Shown: one piece after another, positions 46,801-58,265 of the stretch
Position numbering within the stretch: the first letter of the stretch is position 1
Layout of the letters: the number at the start of each line of letters is the position of its first letter
NCBI GenBank assembly: GCA_000727475.1
Contig: KL647292.1
Location: 385,413-449,412, forward strand
Reading direction: 5' to 3'
DNA length: 64,000 nucleotides
DNA from: Sarcocystis neurona
Taxonomy: Eukaryota > Apicomplexa > Conoidasida > Eucoccidiorida > Sarcocystidae
Translations under genes and position numbers: made by a program
The notes under the pieces: model-generated
Database searches by the model: none
The model's input: the letters and a program-made list of their open reading frames with translations, nothing else
What the model was told of the DNA's origin: nothing

Positions 46801-47490
46801 CGTATAGCTATATATGTAACTGCATACATGTACACACATTTATGGGACTTCATAAAGAAGAAGCGTATGTGAAAACTACCAAAACGACCTATTCTCGTAA
46901 GTAAGTAGACCGGTGCACATCTAACGCCGCTAAAATACTACACGTCCTCTTATATTACGAGTCGTCTTCAAAATATCGGCCCACACGTATATGTACGTCT
47001 AAGTCTGCAAGCAGCTATACGACGCTGTACCACGCCTGATTGTGCGGAGGGACGCATGTTAATCAATAAACGTACGCACTGGCATACATGTATTCGAAAG
47101 GTACAAATGCCTTGTTTCCCCACCGAATACTGCGGGCCATGCTCAGTCAACACACCGAGGTCAGAGGGTACATTCAGCTCCTGCACTTTCACTTGCGTCA
47201 CCTGCGTTCAAGCTACGTACAAGTAACCACACATGTACAATTACTCGGCAGATTGACGTAGTTAAGTGGGCATCACAAAACTGTGCGGTCCCACACAGAT
47301 CGCAGTACTATTTCAGCCACCCGTCAAAATGCGGCGTCCTCGACAAGATATGTGTGGTGTTCAAGGCGCACCACAGTGCGTCAGAAGATTCGGCGTTCTT
47401 GGTAATCTATATGTCCTGTTTTTGAAGTCACAAGGCACGCGTGGAGCCCACTGACACGTCCACCGCTGCGCTGTGCTGTTCCCGGTAGGT
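43850..47490. other. No supported gene
   Basis: Mixed sequence with a pure TA run at about 45160-45178 and TA/TG-rich patches. A short minus-strand frame at about 45830-45990 (QAISAGSAAKITAGLP) has protein-like composition but no motif, start or partner exon. I leave it uncalled. Confidence 0.4.
45159..45178. repeat. TA microsatellite
   Basis: A pure TA run of about ten units. Confidence 0.85.
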
Positions 47491-47495
47491 ACCCC

Positions 47496-47801
47496 TCAGT
47501 TCACAACCCCTGATAGGTTACTACTGTCGAAATTTAGATATTGACAATGTCGTCGGTAGTGATACAGATGCACAGCTTTTCTCTCATCTATAGATATTGT
47601 ACTGCATCTTCCTCGCTTATAAGTATTTCGGACGAAGCCGTGGTTACTGTTAAGTTTCCTCTTCACAAATCTGCCAAGAAAAACCTTTTCTGGCGACTTG
47701 TGAGGAAGTACCTCTACAATCGTTCCGCATCCTGCCGGTACCTGGACATAGCACGTAGTTGTTACATCTTTTTCGTGAAGCCTTTCAACCCTAGTAGCCT
47801 T
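47496..47801 (-). other. Candidate exon of an unknown minus-strand gene
   Basis: The minus strand is open for 101 codons down to a TGA at 47498-47496, with an acceptor-like CTACTAG at 47791. The translation looks like ordinary soluble protein (CYVQVPAGCGTIVEVLPHKS, then a basic stretch and ISIDERKAVHLYHY). There is no in-frame ATG near its start, so it would be an internal or last exon. It lies just downstream, on the same strand, of the candidate at 47887-48308 and could belong to it. No family is recognised. Confidence 0.35.
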
Positions 47802-47829
47802 TCAAAATCGATGAATTACCATGTGCAAG

Positions 47830-47920
47830 GACCGCCATAAATCGCATGCTTCTCTGAATGTGGATCGCCATACATCGCATGCTCCTCTAAATGGGAGTTG
47901 CCGTCCATCGCATGCTTAAC
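47830..47920. repeat. 33-bp tandem repeat, three copies
   Basis: ATCGCATGCT starts at 47841, 47874 and 47907 for an exact 33-bp period. The last copy overlaps the 3' end of the candidate minus-strand frame (MRWTATPI, stop at 47887). Confidence 0.85.
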
Positions 47921-48308
47921 TTAATGACTGAGCGGAGGAGTTCCCTAGCGGCCTTGTTTAGGCGCAGGATACTTTTATCTGGCTTTCCCGTCAGCTTCAT
48001 TTGCGAAGTCAGTTCTGACGGCTTCTTTTTGTTTTCAGTTCTGGCCCCTCCCCATCTTGTCCTGTTGTCCTTGGCCTCCAAGACCTCGCATGCGTTGTAG
48101 TGCTGCTGGATGACACGCCGCTCCATTGGAGTAACTTGACTTTTGGCGTCGGATTCCGATTGACAACGTCGAGAACCCCGTTTTAGAGTGGCTTTTTTTC
48201 TCGCTTTTGCTGCGCGCTGAACCTCGCGTTAGCGAATTGCAGGACTGTGGTCAGTCGATATTGACGGGCGGCCGCAGCGGTTTTTTCAGTACAGTGGTCA
48301 TGCGTCAT
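47887..48308 (-). CDS. Candidate unknown protein in two overlapping frames
   Basis: Two minus-strand frames abut. Frame A starts at ATG 48308 and runs 41 codons ([16 protein letters not shown]...) to TAA at 48185-48183. Frame B is open from about 48192 to TAG at 47889-47887 and reads as ordinary protein, including [20 protein letters not shown] and later basic, helical sequence. They are joined at GAAAAAAAG. In frame A the heptamer A AAA AAG (48198-48192) sits in the correct register for a -1 shift into frame B, which would give about 140 residues. Other readings are a one-base error in a seven-A run, a start at Met 48126 within frame B, or chance. No family is recognised. The ATG lies 108 bp from the GMP synthase ATG, divergently. 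Confidence 0.38.
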
Positions 48309-48415
48309 TGACGGACGTCCGCAACACTCAAGACTCTGCGCTCGTTTTGCCTTTCCCTAGGCTTTCTGCCTTTTCGTCACATCTTTTCCAGGAAAGGGCG
48401 TTCTTACTTTCCACG
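48309..48415. promoter_or_regulatory. Putative divergent promoter or leader of GMP synthase
   Basis: 107 bp separate the proposed minus-strand ATG (48308) from the GMP synthase ATG (48416). If the minus-strand candidate is real, transcripts from both must start within or across this interval. I see no TATA-like element. This is inferred from geometry only. Confidence 0.25.
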
Positions 48416-51400
48416 ATGGCGGAGAACTGTGGAGGCGGCCAGGTCCCACTGGTGTCCAACGCAACGTCTGTCTGCGGCTCCGACCGCGCACTTGTTCTCG
48501 ACTTCGGCAGTCAATATAGTCGCCTGATTGTGCGACGACTTCGAGAAATCGGTGTCTACAGCGAACTTCGACGATGCGACGTTCCACTAAGTGTAGGTTA
48601 CATTCGAATCTAGCTGGACTTCCTGTCCGGCGTCCACTCGCCCACCGCTTCTTTTTCATTCTCTGACCCAAGTGTAAAGCTGTCCGGAGTACAAAGCTAA
48701 AGGCGCTGTGCGTGAAAAAAGGACATGTACGGTGTTGATTCCAGTTAGACACAGAAGGGCTGCACCCGTCGTAGGTGAAACGGGAAGCGTCTGCGGCGAT
48801 TTCTGCAGCAGTTGCTCTTCGTATGTTGCAGAAGTAAAATCAAGAGCGGATGAGGCGATGCCATTCAGAAAAAGACTTCCTTATAACAGGGGTGTACGCG
48901 TGAGGCGGGAGACCACTTGGGTTCTGGACGCCGGTGTGGAAAGCGTAGTGTTCCTATTTCGCTTGAGAGGCTTTGCAGTCGGAAAGCAGATTCGAGCGTG
49001 ACTCTGCGTCTGAACGGATTACGTTGGATGGAGTAGAATATGTTGGAGTTCCATTGTACAGTGAGGACATGAGTGTATGTATATTTGACTACTCCTATGT
49101 GGAAACTTCAATGACGACAAGGCAGTGGCGTTACGGAAACACGAGGACCTGGTACGCAGAACGGATGGCGGTGCGAAGTTCTACCTGTTAAATTGTTTGT
49201 GCGGAAGCTGTCACCTGGAAGAAGTGTCACATGCAGGAGTGGACGAGGGAAGTTCACAACGTCGCGTTGTGTTAGCAAGCAGAGGCATTTTTGCCGGCAG
49301 TGTGAAAGGTTGTGTGACGCTGAGACTTTCTCTTGCGTGATAGGCACGCCGTCCTGCGCGTTTGCCAGCGGATGCGCCTGCGTTTGATTGACTTTCTCCA
49401 GTTTTGTTGCAGACGTTTAGCCCCTTCTCCTCTGCCTGGGCGTATCTTCTCACTCTGAAGATGTCCGTCGGTCTTCTTTCGCGCTCCCTTTTTATACGTG
49501 TTTTTCTATGTAAGTGTAAGTATACGCAGTCTGTGGACCGCTGCACGTGTGGCCGAAATTCGAGCTTTTTTTGAACAGTGTTGTTGCTGTTTCGTTCCCA
49601 TCTTTTTCTGCCCGTCGGCACGGTCTCTGTCTCTCTTTTCGCCTACAGGCGTGTATGTTGGATTCTTGTGTGTTTTCTGTGGTGCCGCTGCCACGACAGG
49701 AAATCAAAGAATTCAAGCCTGCAGCGGTCATTTTGTCTGGCGGTCCGAGTTCGGTGTATGAAGACGGCAGTCCACACGTGGCTGCGTCCTTTTTTACCTG
49801 GGCTGAGGAGCACAAAGTCGCGGTGCTCGGCATTTGCTACGGCTTGCAAGAGATGTGCTACGCGTTAGGCGGAGAAGTCCAAAGTGGGAAAAAACGGGAA
49901 TTTGGCAGCACGTGGATCACAGTCTGCAAGATCGACGGGAAGACTGCGGCAGCTGACGGTGCTGTTGATTCGGCGACAGTTGTCAACGGTGTCCTCGCCG
50001 ATGGCGCTCCTGCGGAAGCTTCGGCAGATGTCGCCTGTAGCTCACAGCGGCTGCAACAGCAGTCGTCCACAGCCGCAACACACAGCGGTCCGGCAGACGC
50101 AGCAGCGGGGGACAGAGAGACAGCAGAAGTTTGCTCGCAGGAGGCAGGTGGTTTGTTTGATGACTGTCTCCTGCGGGAAAGTGAGCAAACTGAGGAAGGC
50201 ACACAGGCGAAAAAGAAACAGAAGAAAGAGGGAGATATGCTGGTGTGGATGAGTCACGGGGACAAAGTTACTCGTCTTCCGCCCGGATTTACGGTAAGAC
50301 GCACACACAGATCTGTAGCCGGCAGTGAGTCCCGCGCATGACACGGCGTGCGCCGTTCAGGTGTACGTACACCGTGGTGGATCACTGGATACTAGAAAGC
50401 AGACATGTGGAGCCTTTGCAGCGGAATCTGTCAGCGTCTGCTCTAAGGAAGTTGCACGTTAGTTACAAGTGGCAGACGACTCGGTTGACGTCGCATTGTT
50501 GGCCAGGTGTCACACATGCACTGAAGAGACAGAAAGGGGAGAACAAAGGACGCGCCGAATGCCGTCCTGCAGTTCCGTCTTGACTGCCGTAGCGCGGTGT
50601 ATTCTTGTATGTGTGTGTGTGTCAATTGTGTCAACAAAGAGGTGTATATTATAGGTAACAGCATAAATGAGGGAGCAGACGAAGTTGTGTACGCACGGCT
50701 GAGTAGATCGTCCGGTGTATGGGTGTGTAGTAGAGCGCAACAGGCGCCCTACCCTCCGGAAGGCGACTTCGGTGACAGCTACGATCCCCATACAGAGACC
50801 TCCCCAAGCGTACATACGCTCGACGCCTGCACGCGGGTCTGCTTCGAATTGCAGACACAACACACTGCTTCCGATATTCTGATTTACACGTGAATATATA
50901 TGGGCGAGTTCCATCTCTACAAATAAGTAATGTGTGTATATGTGCGAGTTCACGGTGTGTAAACGCAAATCTTTGAATCTCTACGTATACGCACGATACT
51001 CTTGGCAGATTTGTTTCCTGTCGTGTGTTTATTGTCTGCCGCGTCGAGGTGTAACACGTATGCAGGATACTTTTGAGACGGGTTTGTTTATCCCTCTGTG
51101 TTTATTAGCCGCCGCTTCCAGGTGTGGTCAGCGCTGTAGTTTTGTATGTCTGTGTCACGTGTGTGTGTGTGTGTTGCAGGTGCTCGCTTCAAGTGTTTCC
51201 TGCTCCTTCGCGGCGGTGGGGGATTTTTCTCGACGATTCTACGGCCTGCAGTTTCACCCGGAGGTGACGCACACGCCACAGGGGGCGCAGGTGCTACGCA
51301 ACTTCGTGCTGCGGATAGCGAAACTGCGGCCGTCATGGACGATGAAAAATTTTCTACGAGCGTCGATCGAAGACATTCGTGAGCGAGTGGGAGAGGAGGC

Positions 51401-54400
51401 GCTGGTACTTGGTGCCCTCAGCGGCGGCGTGGATTCCACTGTCGCTGCTGCGCTCGTGTCTCGTGCAGTTGGCAAGAGATTTCAGGGTGTCCTGATTGAC
51501 ACTGGCTTGTTAAGGTCAGAAGGAAGAAAACGGAGATAAAAAGAAGGGAAAAGGACGAGGGGCGTCAGCAGACGAGGAGGAAGAGAAGATAGGGACGCAA
51601 GAGACAGGGAAAGGACGGGGGGGGTGCGAAGAAGAAGAAGAAGAGGGCGAAGAAGGGAGAAGAGGAACGGAGTGGAAGAGGAACAGTAGGACAGGAGGAC
51701 GATAGAAGATTTGGGGGAAGACAGGAGAAAGGTTAGGGAGTCGGTTACAAAGAAGCGAAGAAGAAGGAAGAAGAGGAAGGGGAAAGAGGAAAAACGTGAC
51801 GTGAGTGGACGACAGCGGGTTTAGGCGCGAGGTGGTCAGAGAGGCCGAGTTCGTGAAGTATCGAAGAAAATTTGAGACAGCGAGCGGAGGGGGAGGGGGA
51901 GGAGGAGGAGAAAGAAGGAGGAAGAGGGAAAACAGCAAGTAGATGGGAGACAAACAGAAAGCACACGGACACAAGAAGGGAGGTGTCGACGTTCAAAAGC
52001 AGCAAGCGTCCCAACAACGAAAATGCACAGCAGCAGAGAAAACTGAGCCGACAAGGATGGATAGAAAGCGCTGTGGGAGGAAGCGGCGCGCGCGTGTAAA
52101 GTTAGAAATGTCCTTCTTGTAGCCTCCTCTGCAGGACTACTTTCCTTCGGTGACTCACATCTGTTTACATACGGGTGGAAAGTCGTCTCAAGGTCGGTAG
52201 ATTTTGGTGGACGAGCGCCTTTCCACAGACGTAGCCCTGGTCTGGGTCTGTGCCACAGTCAATTCGTACACGAGCTGTAAATACAGCGGAATACGGTAGT
52301 GGGTGAGTATGTGTGTACATCCACGTCTGCATCTCCGGGTCCCCGGAAAAAGCAAAAGTTTTGTTCTGTGGGAATAGAGTAGCACTATGCAATATGTATT
52401 CGCGTGTAAAACAGAGGGGCTGTTTCTTCACGCGCATAGTGTCTAGAGGTTAAAACTTGTAAGTGTGTCCACGTCTTTCTCCAGGTGTAAAGAGAAGTTT
52501 CCTGTTTTTTGTTGTGTACCCCGCTGCCCGTGTCTAGAAAGAAGATATGATGACCTTCACCGATGTTTCTTTGGCTTGCGAGATTTTCTGGTTCAGAAAA
52601 GACGAGGCAGTCAATACGCTGAACGCGTTACGGTCGATTTTCGTCGATGCATCGGTGGAATGCGTGGACGCGCGTGCGACGTTTCTGTCTGCGTTGAGCG
52701 GTGTGCGGGACCCGGAGGAGAAGAGGAAAATAATCGGCAAGCTGTTTGTGGAGGAGTTTGAGAAGTACGTGAAGGGAAAGAATATCGTCGCGAAGTCGAC
52801 CTTTTTGCTGCAGGGCACGCTCTACCCCGACGTTATAGAAAGCTCTTCCTACAAGGGGCCGTCACATACAATCAAAACACATCACAACGTCGGCGGTCTG
52901 CCAGAGAAGATGCATATGAAAGTGCTGGAGCCGCTACGCGATCTCTTCAAAGGTGAGCGAGCAGCGGCGTTGGATTCCTGCACCCAGTGCCACGTCAAGA
53001 AGCGAATAGAAGGTTCTCGGGTCCCCTTGCGTTTATTTAGCTATATCTTTTCTGTTGTCGCAACAGCAGCAAAATGAGAAGCAACAGATGCACCGACGGG
53101 GTAGCAGCGGCAGCAAGAGCACCAGCACCAGCAATAATGGCAAAAAAGAGGGAGAGCCGTGTGCGTTGTGTCGTGCGCATCATAGAAATACGCGCGGAAA
53201 ATTAAACTGGGAGAGACAGATGAGCAGCACAGATGTACTCTGCGAGATATTCGAGTTGCAGCGCGCTGCTCACAGCTCGAAATGCGCCAGAATAGCATGC
53301 AGGGAGCACCAGCTCCGTAGCGAAAGCAGCAAGTTGCGCCGAACAGGAGAGTGTGCTGCGTGTGTTGCTCTTGTCCTTTCATGACCGGACCGCACGAGAC
53401 GCTTGCGCGGTGGTGTTGGCAGAAACGAAGTTGGTTGGCAGTAGGTAGTCTGCTGCCAGGAGTTACTGCTGTGTAAGCTCCCACGTCATCCTTGCTGTCT
53501 GTTTGTCGGTTTCCCATTTCTTTTTCATTGGCGCGCTTTACGTTTACGTAAAGCATCCCGCTCTCGCCACTTTAGAGAACTGCTCTGGCACTTTTGCAGC
53601 AACACCGTCCAACGGCGTGACGAGCATGCCTAGCTCGACGCCGACGCGTTCCCATGTGTTTCACAGAGGATCGCATACACTTCACATTCTCCATAAATAC
53701 CCGTCTCCGCTGAGGATCCATCCGAAACGGACGTGCAGGTTCTGTCTGCGTCTTCTTGTGAAGAGCACCTTTGGTGCGCGGTGCGTGCGTTTGTTGACCT
53801 TTTGTTTCGACGAGCTGTTGGCAGTGTCGACTAGCCGTCGGCAGTATTCAGACTCGCAACACTGCCACCGGTGGTGGTCTGCGTTTATTCGCCCTTCTGC
53901 GGTCACTGTCTATATTGCGTCTGCGTAGATGAAGTTCGTGCGCTGGGAGTTGAGCTGGGACTACCTCACGACCGCGTGTATCGCCATCCCTTCCCCGGGC
54001 CCGGCCTCGCCGTTCGAATAGTCGGAGAAGTAACTGCGGAAAGAGTCGCTGTGCTTCAGCGGGCAGACGCCATTTTCATCGAAGAAATCAGAGAAGCTGG
54101 TCTTTACAATAAGATTGCACAGGTACGCCACACGCGTGACCAGGTGTACGTGTATGTGTGTTTGCACGTGTGTACGTGCACACGTGTACGTATACGTGCA
54201 TCTGCGTGGGTATACGTATATGCGGTGTATGTGTGTGCGTGTGTGTGCATATATATGTATATATATATATATATACGTACGTACGTATGTAGGTACGTAT
54301 GTATGTATGTACGTATGCATTCGCACGTATTTGTGTCTGCATCTACTTATGTATGTATGTCCGTGTGCATATATACACATGTGTATACACATATATGTAA

Positions 54401-55811
54401 GTGTATATGTCTATCTGTGTCTCCGTCGACAGAGTATACACATCACATATATGATGTGCTCTGCGTAGATGTATATGCACATACGGATACGTGTACGTTT
54501 GTGTACGTGGGTTGCAGCAAGCAGGCTGCTCTTCTGCTCGAGTGCGCAATCAAAAGATTCGATTTTGCTTCTAGAGAGAGCTCAGGTCTCCGCACTTGCA
54601 TTTGTGGGCAGAAGACGCCGCAACGCCCGTGTATGTGTGTATACATGTATGTGTATGGTTTTGATGTATATATGGGTGCGTGTAGGCGTGGGGGTCGATG
54701 GTTTGTGAGTCTTTTTGTGTTCGTTGGTTTGTGGATGTTTATCCGCAGTTGAACTTTCACTGACATTTCTGTGGGTAGTCGTAGTGGTTTACAGAAGTAC
54801 AGGTGCAGACACAGCCACCCACACACACCCGCACACGGCCCCACACGCACACGTATGAACTAACAAAGGCTGCGTGCGGTGTATTACGTAGAACGGGCGT
54901 ACTCTTTGCACGTCTGCTGCAGTTGGCAGATGGCCTCTTATCAAAAGGTATGTTAGCGTGGTCTGGCTGCCTCCAGAGTGCTTAGCACGTTTCTCTGTGG
55001 GTGCGTGTATTGTATTTATAGCCGTACGCGGACACGGATTTGGACGTGTGCTTGTGTGGGTGTGTGTTTCACCTACGTTGTGCGATGGCAGATATGATGA
55101 GTTCTTTTCACTTTTTTCCATTTGTATTTGTTAGTCACTACTCACTCGAGAATGCGAACATAACGAGTACAGCAGCGGACAAACGCGTCGCACACTAGCG
55201 GTGATGTTTGTTCGGGTAGTATAGGAGGCAAATTATATGACCGGTACACTCACGTGCATGTGGGTGAATACCAGTAGATACGTAGATCTATATAGAGGTA
55301 TATGTATGATACCAACACATGTTGCTTTTTTTCGTCATTTTCTCCGCCTGATTGCATGTTTGCGTACGGTGTTCCTTCTTTCGTTGAGAGAGGTTTACTG
55401 CGTGGTGAAGTGTAAATGTAGAGAGAAAAAGAAGTAGATGTAGAGAGGGAGAGAGAGAAAAAGGCATACACACTTATGTGTGTGTATCTGTGTGCGTATT
55501 GCCATCGGAGGGTGATGTCCGTATCTGTTGCTCTGTGTTTGTTTTATCTTCTTTGTTTTCGTTTATAGGCCTTCGTGGTGCTTCTCCCTGATGCCCCTTC
55601 TGTAGGGGTGATGGGAGACTGTCGCACTTACGAGTGGACATGCGTGCTGCGAGCAGTGGAAAGTGCAGATTACATGACTGCCGACTGGAGCCGGTTGCCG
55701 TATGACGTCGTTGCGCGCGTTTCTTCGAGAATTATAAATGAAGTAAGAGGAGTGAACAGGGTAGTGATGGATGTGTCAAGCAAGCCGCCGGCGACGATCG
55801 AGTGGGAGTGA
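48416..55811 (+). CDS. guaA: GMP synthase (glutamine-hydrolysing)
   Basis: It converts XMP to GMP using ATP and the amide of glutamine, the last step of guanylate synthesis, in the cytosol. The six exons are 48416-48592, 49700-50293, 51180-51514, 52597-52952, 53929-54122 and 55569-55811. All introns are GT-AG (0.9-1.4 kb), phases match, and the product is 632 residues. The class I amidotransferase domain has [24 protein letters not shown], the nucleophile Cys105 in GICYG, and His283/Glu285 in QFHPE. The ATP pyrophosphatase domain has SGGVDS at 338-343 and KRKIIG. The C-terminal dimerisation domain has RHPFPGPGL and ends PPATIEWE. The bacterial enzyme is 525 residues; here about 75 extra, low-complexity residues (roughly 150-235) sit before WMSHGDKV. 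The ATG at 48416 is the first in frame after the upstream leader. Confidence 0.96.
51520..51970. repeat. Purine-rich tract in GMP synthase intron 3
   Basis: About 450 bp of almost pure A/G on the plus strand (GAAGAAGAAG and GGAGG types), starting just after the donor GTCAGA at 51515. Open frames on the minus strand (Ser/Pro/Phe/Leu) are artefacts. Confidence 0.85.
54123..54470. repeat. TG/TA/ACGT microsatellite in GMP synthase intron 5
   Basis: The tract begins immediately after the exon 5 donor (GTACGC at 54123): GTGTGTACGTGCA types, then TATATATATATA, then ACGTACGTATGTA units. Confidence 0.8.
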
Positions 55812-56230
55812 ACGGAAAAAGAGAAGTGGAGAGAGGCGGAATGAAAAAGCATCAAGGGGGACATGCTCCTGTTTCCGAGGCGGGGAACAGAGGGGAAGAA
55901 GAGAAGGACAGAAAGAGTGGAGAGAAGAAGGCAGGAAGCAACGGGCAACGCTAGCAGATAGAGATTTCTATGGAAGAAAACACAAAAAAACGCATTGTTA
56001 GATGGAGAAAGAATATAAGATCAAGATATCCGTGGGGCCGAAAGCAAGGTCAACAGACAGGCCAAACAGGAGACGAAGATTTTGGTGGACCGAAGCGAAG
56101 AGGGAGAGGAGGAGGAGGCCAAAGGAAATATAGAGGAAGAGGCGAAGGGCAGGAACGAGAAAAAAGAGGAAAGAGACCAGGTGAGAGACAGGAATAAACG
56201 TGGGGAAACTGGGACAGCAACGAGAAGAAG
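55812..56230. repeat. Purine-rich tract following GMP synthase stop
   Basis: A second A/G-rich tract of about 420 bp starts within a few bases of the GMP synthase TGA. It is probably 3' untranslated or flanking sequence. The style matches the tract in intron 3. Confidence 0.8.
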
Positions 56231-56879
56231 ATGCTCAACTTTCGTTTCAGCATTCACAGTGTTTTTTTGTCTCTAGCATTTTCAAGTGGAAAAGCAGTGC
56301 TTGGCTGTCTTGAGTGGGTGTCCGCTAGTCCGGGAGGACCCGAGTTTTGATGATAGTGAACCGGGAGTGCTCGCCATCACAGCACTTCTATCGTGTGTGC
56401 AGTGCTCAAAGAGCGCAAGAAAGTCGCGTGTAAGGTACACGCAACGACAATATCACTTTTCCTTGTCTACCCTGCTGCTTTAGAAATTTCGTTCCTCGAG
56501 CCCCCTCGCGGATACTTTCTCTAAGAAAACACTGGATGTATTCTTTCGTAGGAACTGCGTAGTTCTTGTTCGTCGTGTTCATGAGCGTCTCACAGGCGCT
56601 ACACTCCTACATTCCGCAGACCACCACGGATCAGATTAGTCACTTGAGGAAGAAAGAAGATACGGAGGACTGATGCTCCCGTAAGTCGCTCTTCCGGCTC
56701 ACGATGAACATTGCATCTACACTGAGACTTTTTCGAGGGAAACGCGGACGATAAATCGTAAAATCTTGACACTTTGCTGAGTTGGCGTGACGTTCCAGAA
56801 GAAACAGACATTAGGTTTTCGGCTTAAGTGTGTTCACCAGAAATTATTTTTGAACGTTTTTTCGATATTGAACAACGCA

Positions 56880-57420
56880 TTGAGCAGGTGGGAACAGTCG
56901 CTCAGAGGAAAGGAAGACATGCGAAGCGGTTGCATTGTTTGGGTAGGTGACGCAAGAAACAACTCGGCGCAGTCGCAAGCAATGGGGAGCACCGCTCTAC
57001 TTGTCACAGGCCCCCTATGTAGTGTGACCAGTAAACGCTGCTAGGATGAGAAATGGCGGTACTCCTGTCGGAAATACAGTTGGGCCGTGGACGCTATCTA
57101 ATTTACGCCCAGTCTCGCCGTTAGATCGACTACTCTCTCTACAGTTCTGTTTGCATATCTGCGCCGACTTGTTGCTTGCTTGACTTATCCAGACGGAACA
57201 ACCGCTTCTCATGTCTCTCGTTCCTCTGAGCGAGTCTTCTCATCCCCGCAGCGTTTACTGGTCACACTACGTAGAGAGCCTGTGACAAGCAGAGCGATGC
57301 TCCCCTCTACTTGCAACCGCGCCTAGTCGTTGCCTGCTTCACTTGTCCAAACGAAGCAACCGCTTCTCAGGTCCTTGTTTCCCCTGAGCGACTGTGGCCA
57401 CCTGCTCACGGTGTTTTTCA
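56880..57420. repeat. Inverted repeat with an extra direct partial copy
   Basis: The left arm, about 56880-57055, is matched in reverse complement by about 57247-57420; both contain GTGTGACCAGTAAACGCTGC or its complement and GAGCAGGTGG at the outer ends. A further partial copy in the right-arm orientation lies at about 57183-57247 (CTTATCCAGACGGAACAACC against CTTGTCCAAACGAAGCAACC at 57342). The arms differ by substitutions and small gaps, so they are not recent. Confidence 0.8.
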
Positions 57421-57590
57421 CTAAGGGCGTGGGCACTGTCTAATTTACGCTCAATCTCCTCGTTAGATCGACTAGCAGCGCGACAGTTCTGTTTCACTAC
57501 CGGAAGAACCTCTGCACGACGGCCGAGCGGTACGTCACCGTCTGCAGGAAACTGAGTGGCTTTCTCCTTGAATGACACCGCACGCGACAT
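57339..57590 (-). pseudogene. Coiled-coil-like gene remnant within the repeat cluster
   Basis: A minus-strand frame of 83 codons with a proper ATG (57590) reads as a charged, helical protein (SNEEIERKLDSAHALSEKH, then KRLLRLDK) and ends at a TGA. The neighbouring copy at about 57015-57250 carries the related QNCRESSRSNGE and KRLFRLDKSSK in broken frames, and the left arm carries another shifted version. Copies that agree at protein level in different, interrupted frames suggest fragments of a once-coding repeat. No family is recognised. A short live exon with donor GTGAAG at its end is an alternative. Confidence 0.35.
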
Positions 57591-58077
57591 ACTTGGTTTA
57601 TGGCTTACGGAAGATGGATTTCATCTGCGAGTATCAGATTCATGTGATACACGAATTATGATGAGAGAAAAGTGAAGCATATCCAATAGCAGCGGCGTTT
57701 TCTCTATGTGACTTGTAAAAGGTTTTGAATGATTGCGAGCGTCTTAAAGCAAACTACTGCCAGATGTTGAACTGGGTTCATGCGGCACTTTACAATGCCA
57801 CCTATTGCTCGAATGAAGAGGAGAAGCGGCATATCTGATGCGTACAGCTATAGGAAGGGACATCATCAACTGTGCTGGTGTTACCTCTGTCCGCTGCGAC
57901 AGGGAGGGACGGGTTACGCAAGCGTAATGCTGGCTTGCGCAGCAGTATCAGAGACACTGAGTGGAAAGAAGGGATTATATAAGGTCGAGACAATGAAGTG
58001 GGCACTTATGGGTAGCCCCCATAGTAGAACACGGGCTGGTAGTGCCTTTTTCGTGAGAGCCGGAAGAGGGGGATGAG

Positions 58078-58265
58078 TAGTGTTAGTAGTGCTTGAAGTA
58101 ATAATAACAGGTGTAACAGTACTAGAATTAGTAGCAGTTGCAGATTCAGCGGTGATGGTAGCCGTTCTAGTAGCCTTAGTAATTGAAGAGCCATATGGAA
58201 GAATTCTGTCGGTCGTGCTAGCAGTAGTTCAACGGTAGGCTACTTAATGAGTAGTAGTAACTAAA
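58078..58265 (-). repeat. Degenerate AGT-type triplet tract
   Basis: AGT, GTA and TTAGTAG triplets in loose register. Read on the minus strand it is an ACT-type tract giving a Thr/Ser-rich frame, the same style as 17560-17900 and 22570-22990. Confidence 0.65.

Noticed and set aside
53055..53384. Plus-strand Gln/Ser-rich frame of 109 codons
   Set aside because: It lies wholly in GMP synthase intron 4, between exons that join in phase, and starts in a short CAG tract.
54123..54752. Frames rich in Tyr, Val, Ile and Cys on both strands
   Set aside because: They are artefacts of the TG/TA/ACGT microsatellite after the exon 5 donor.
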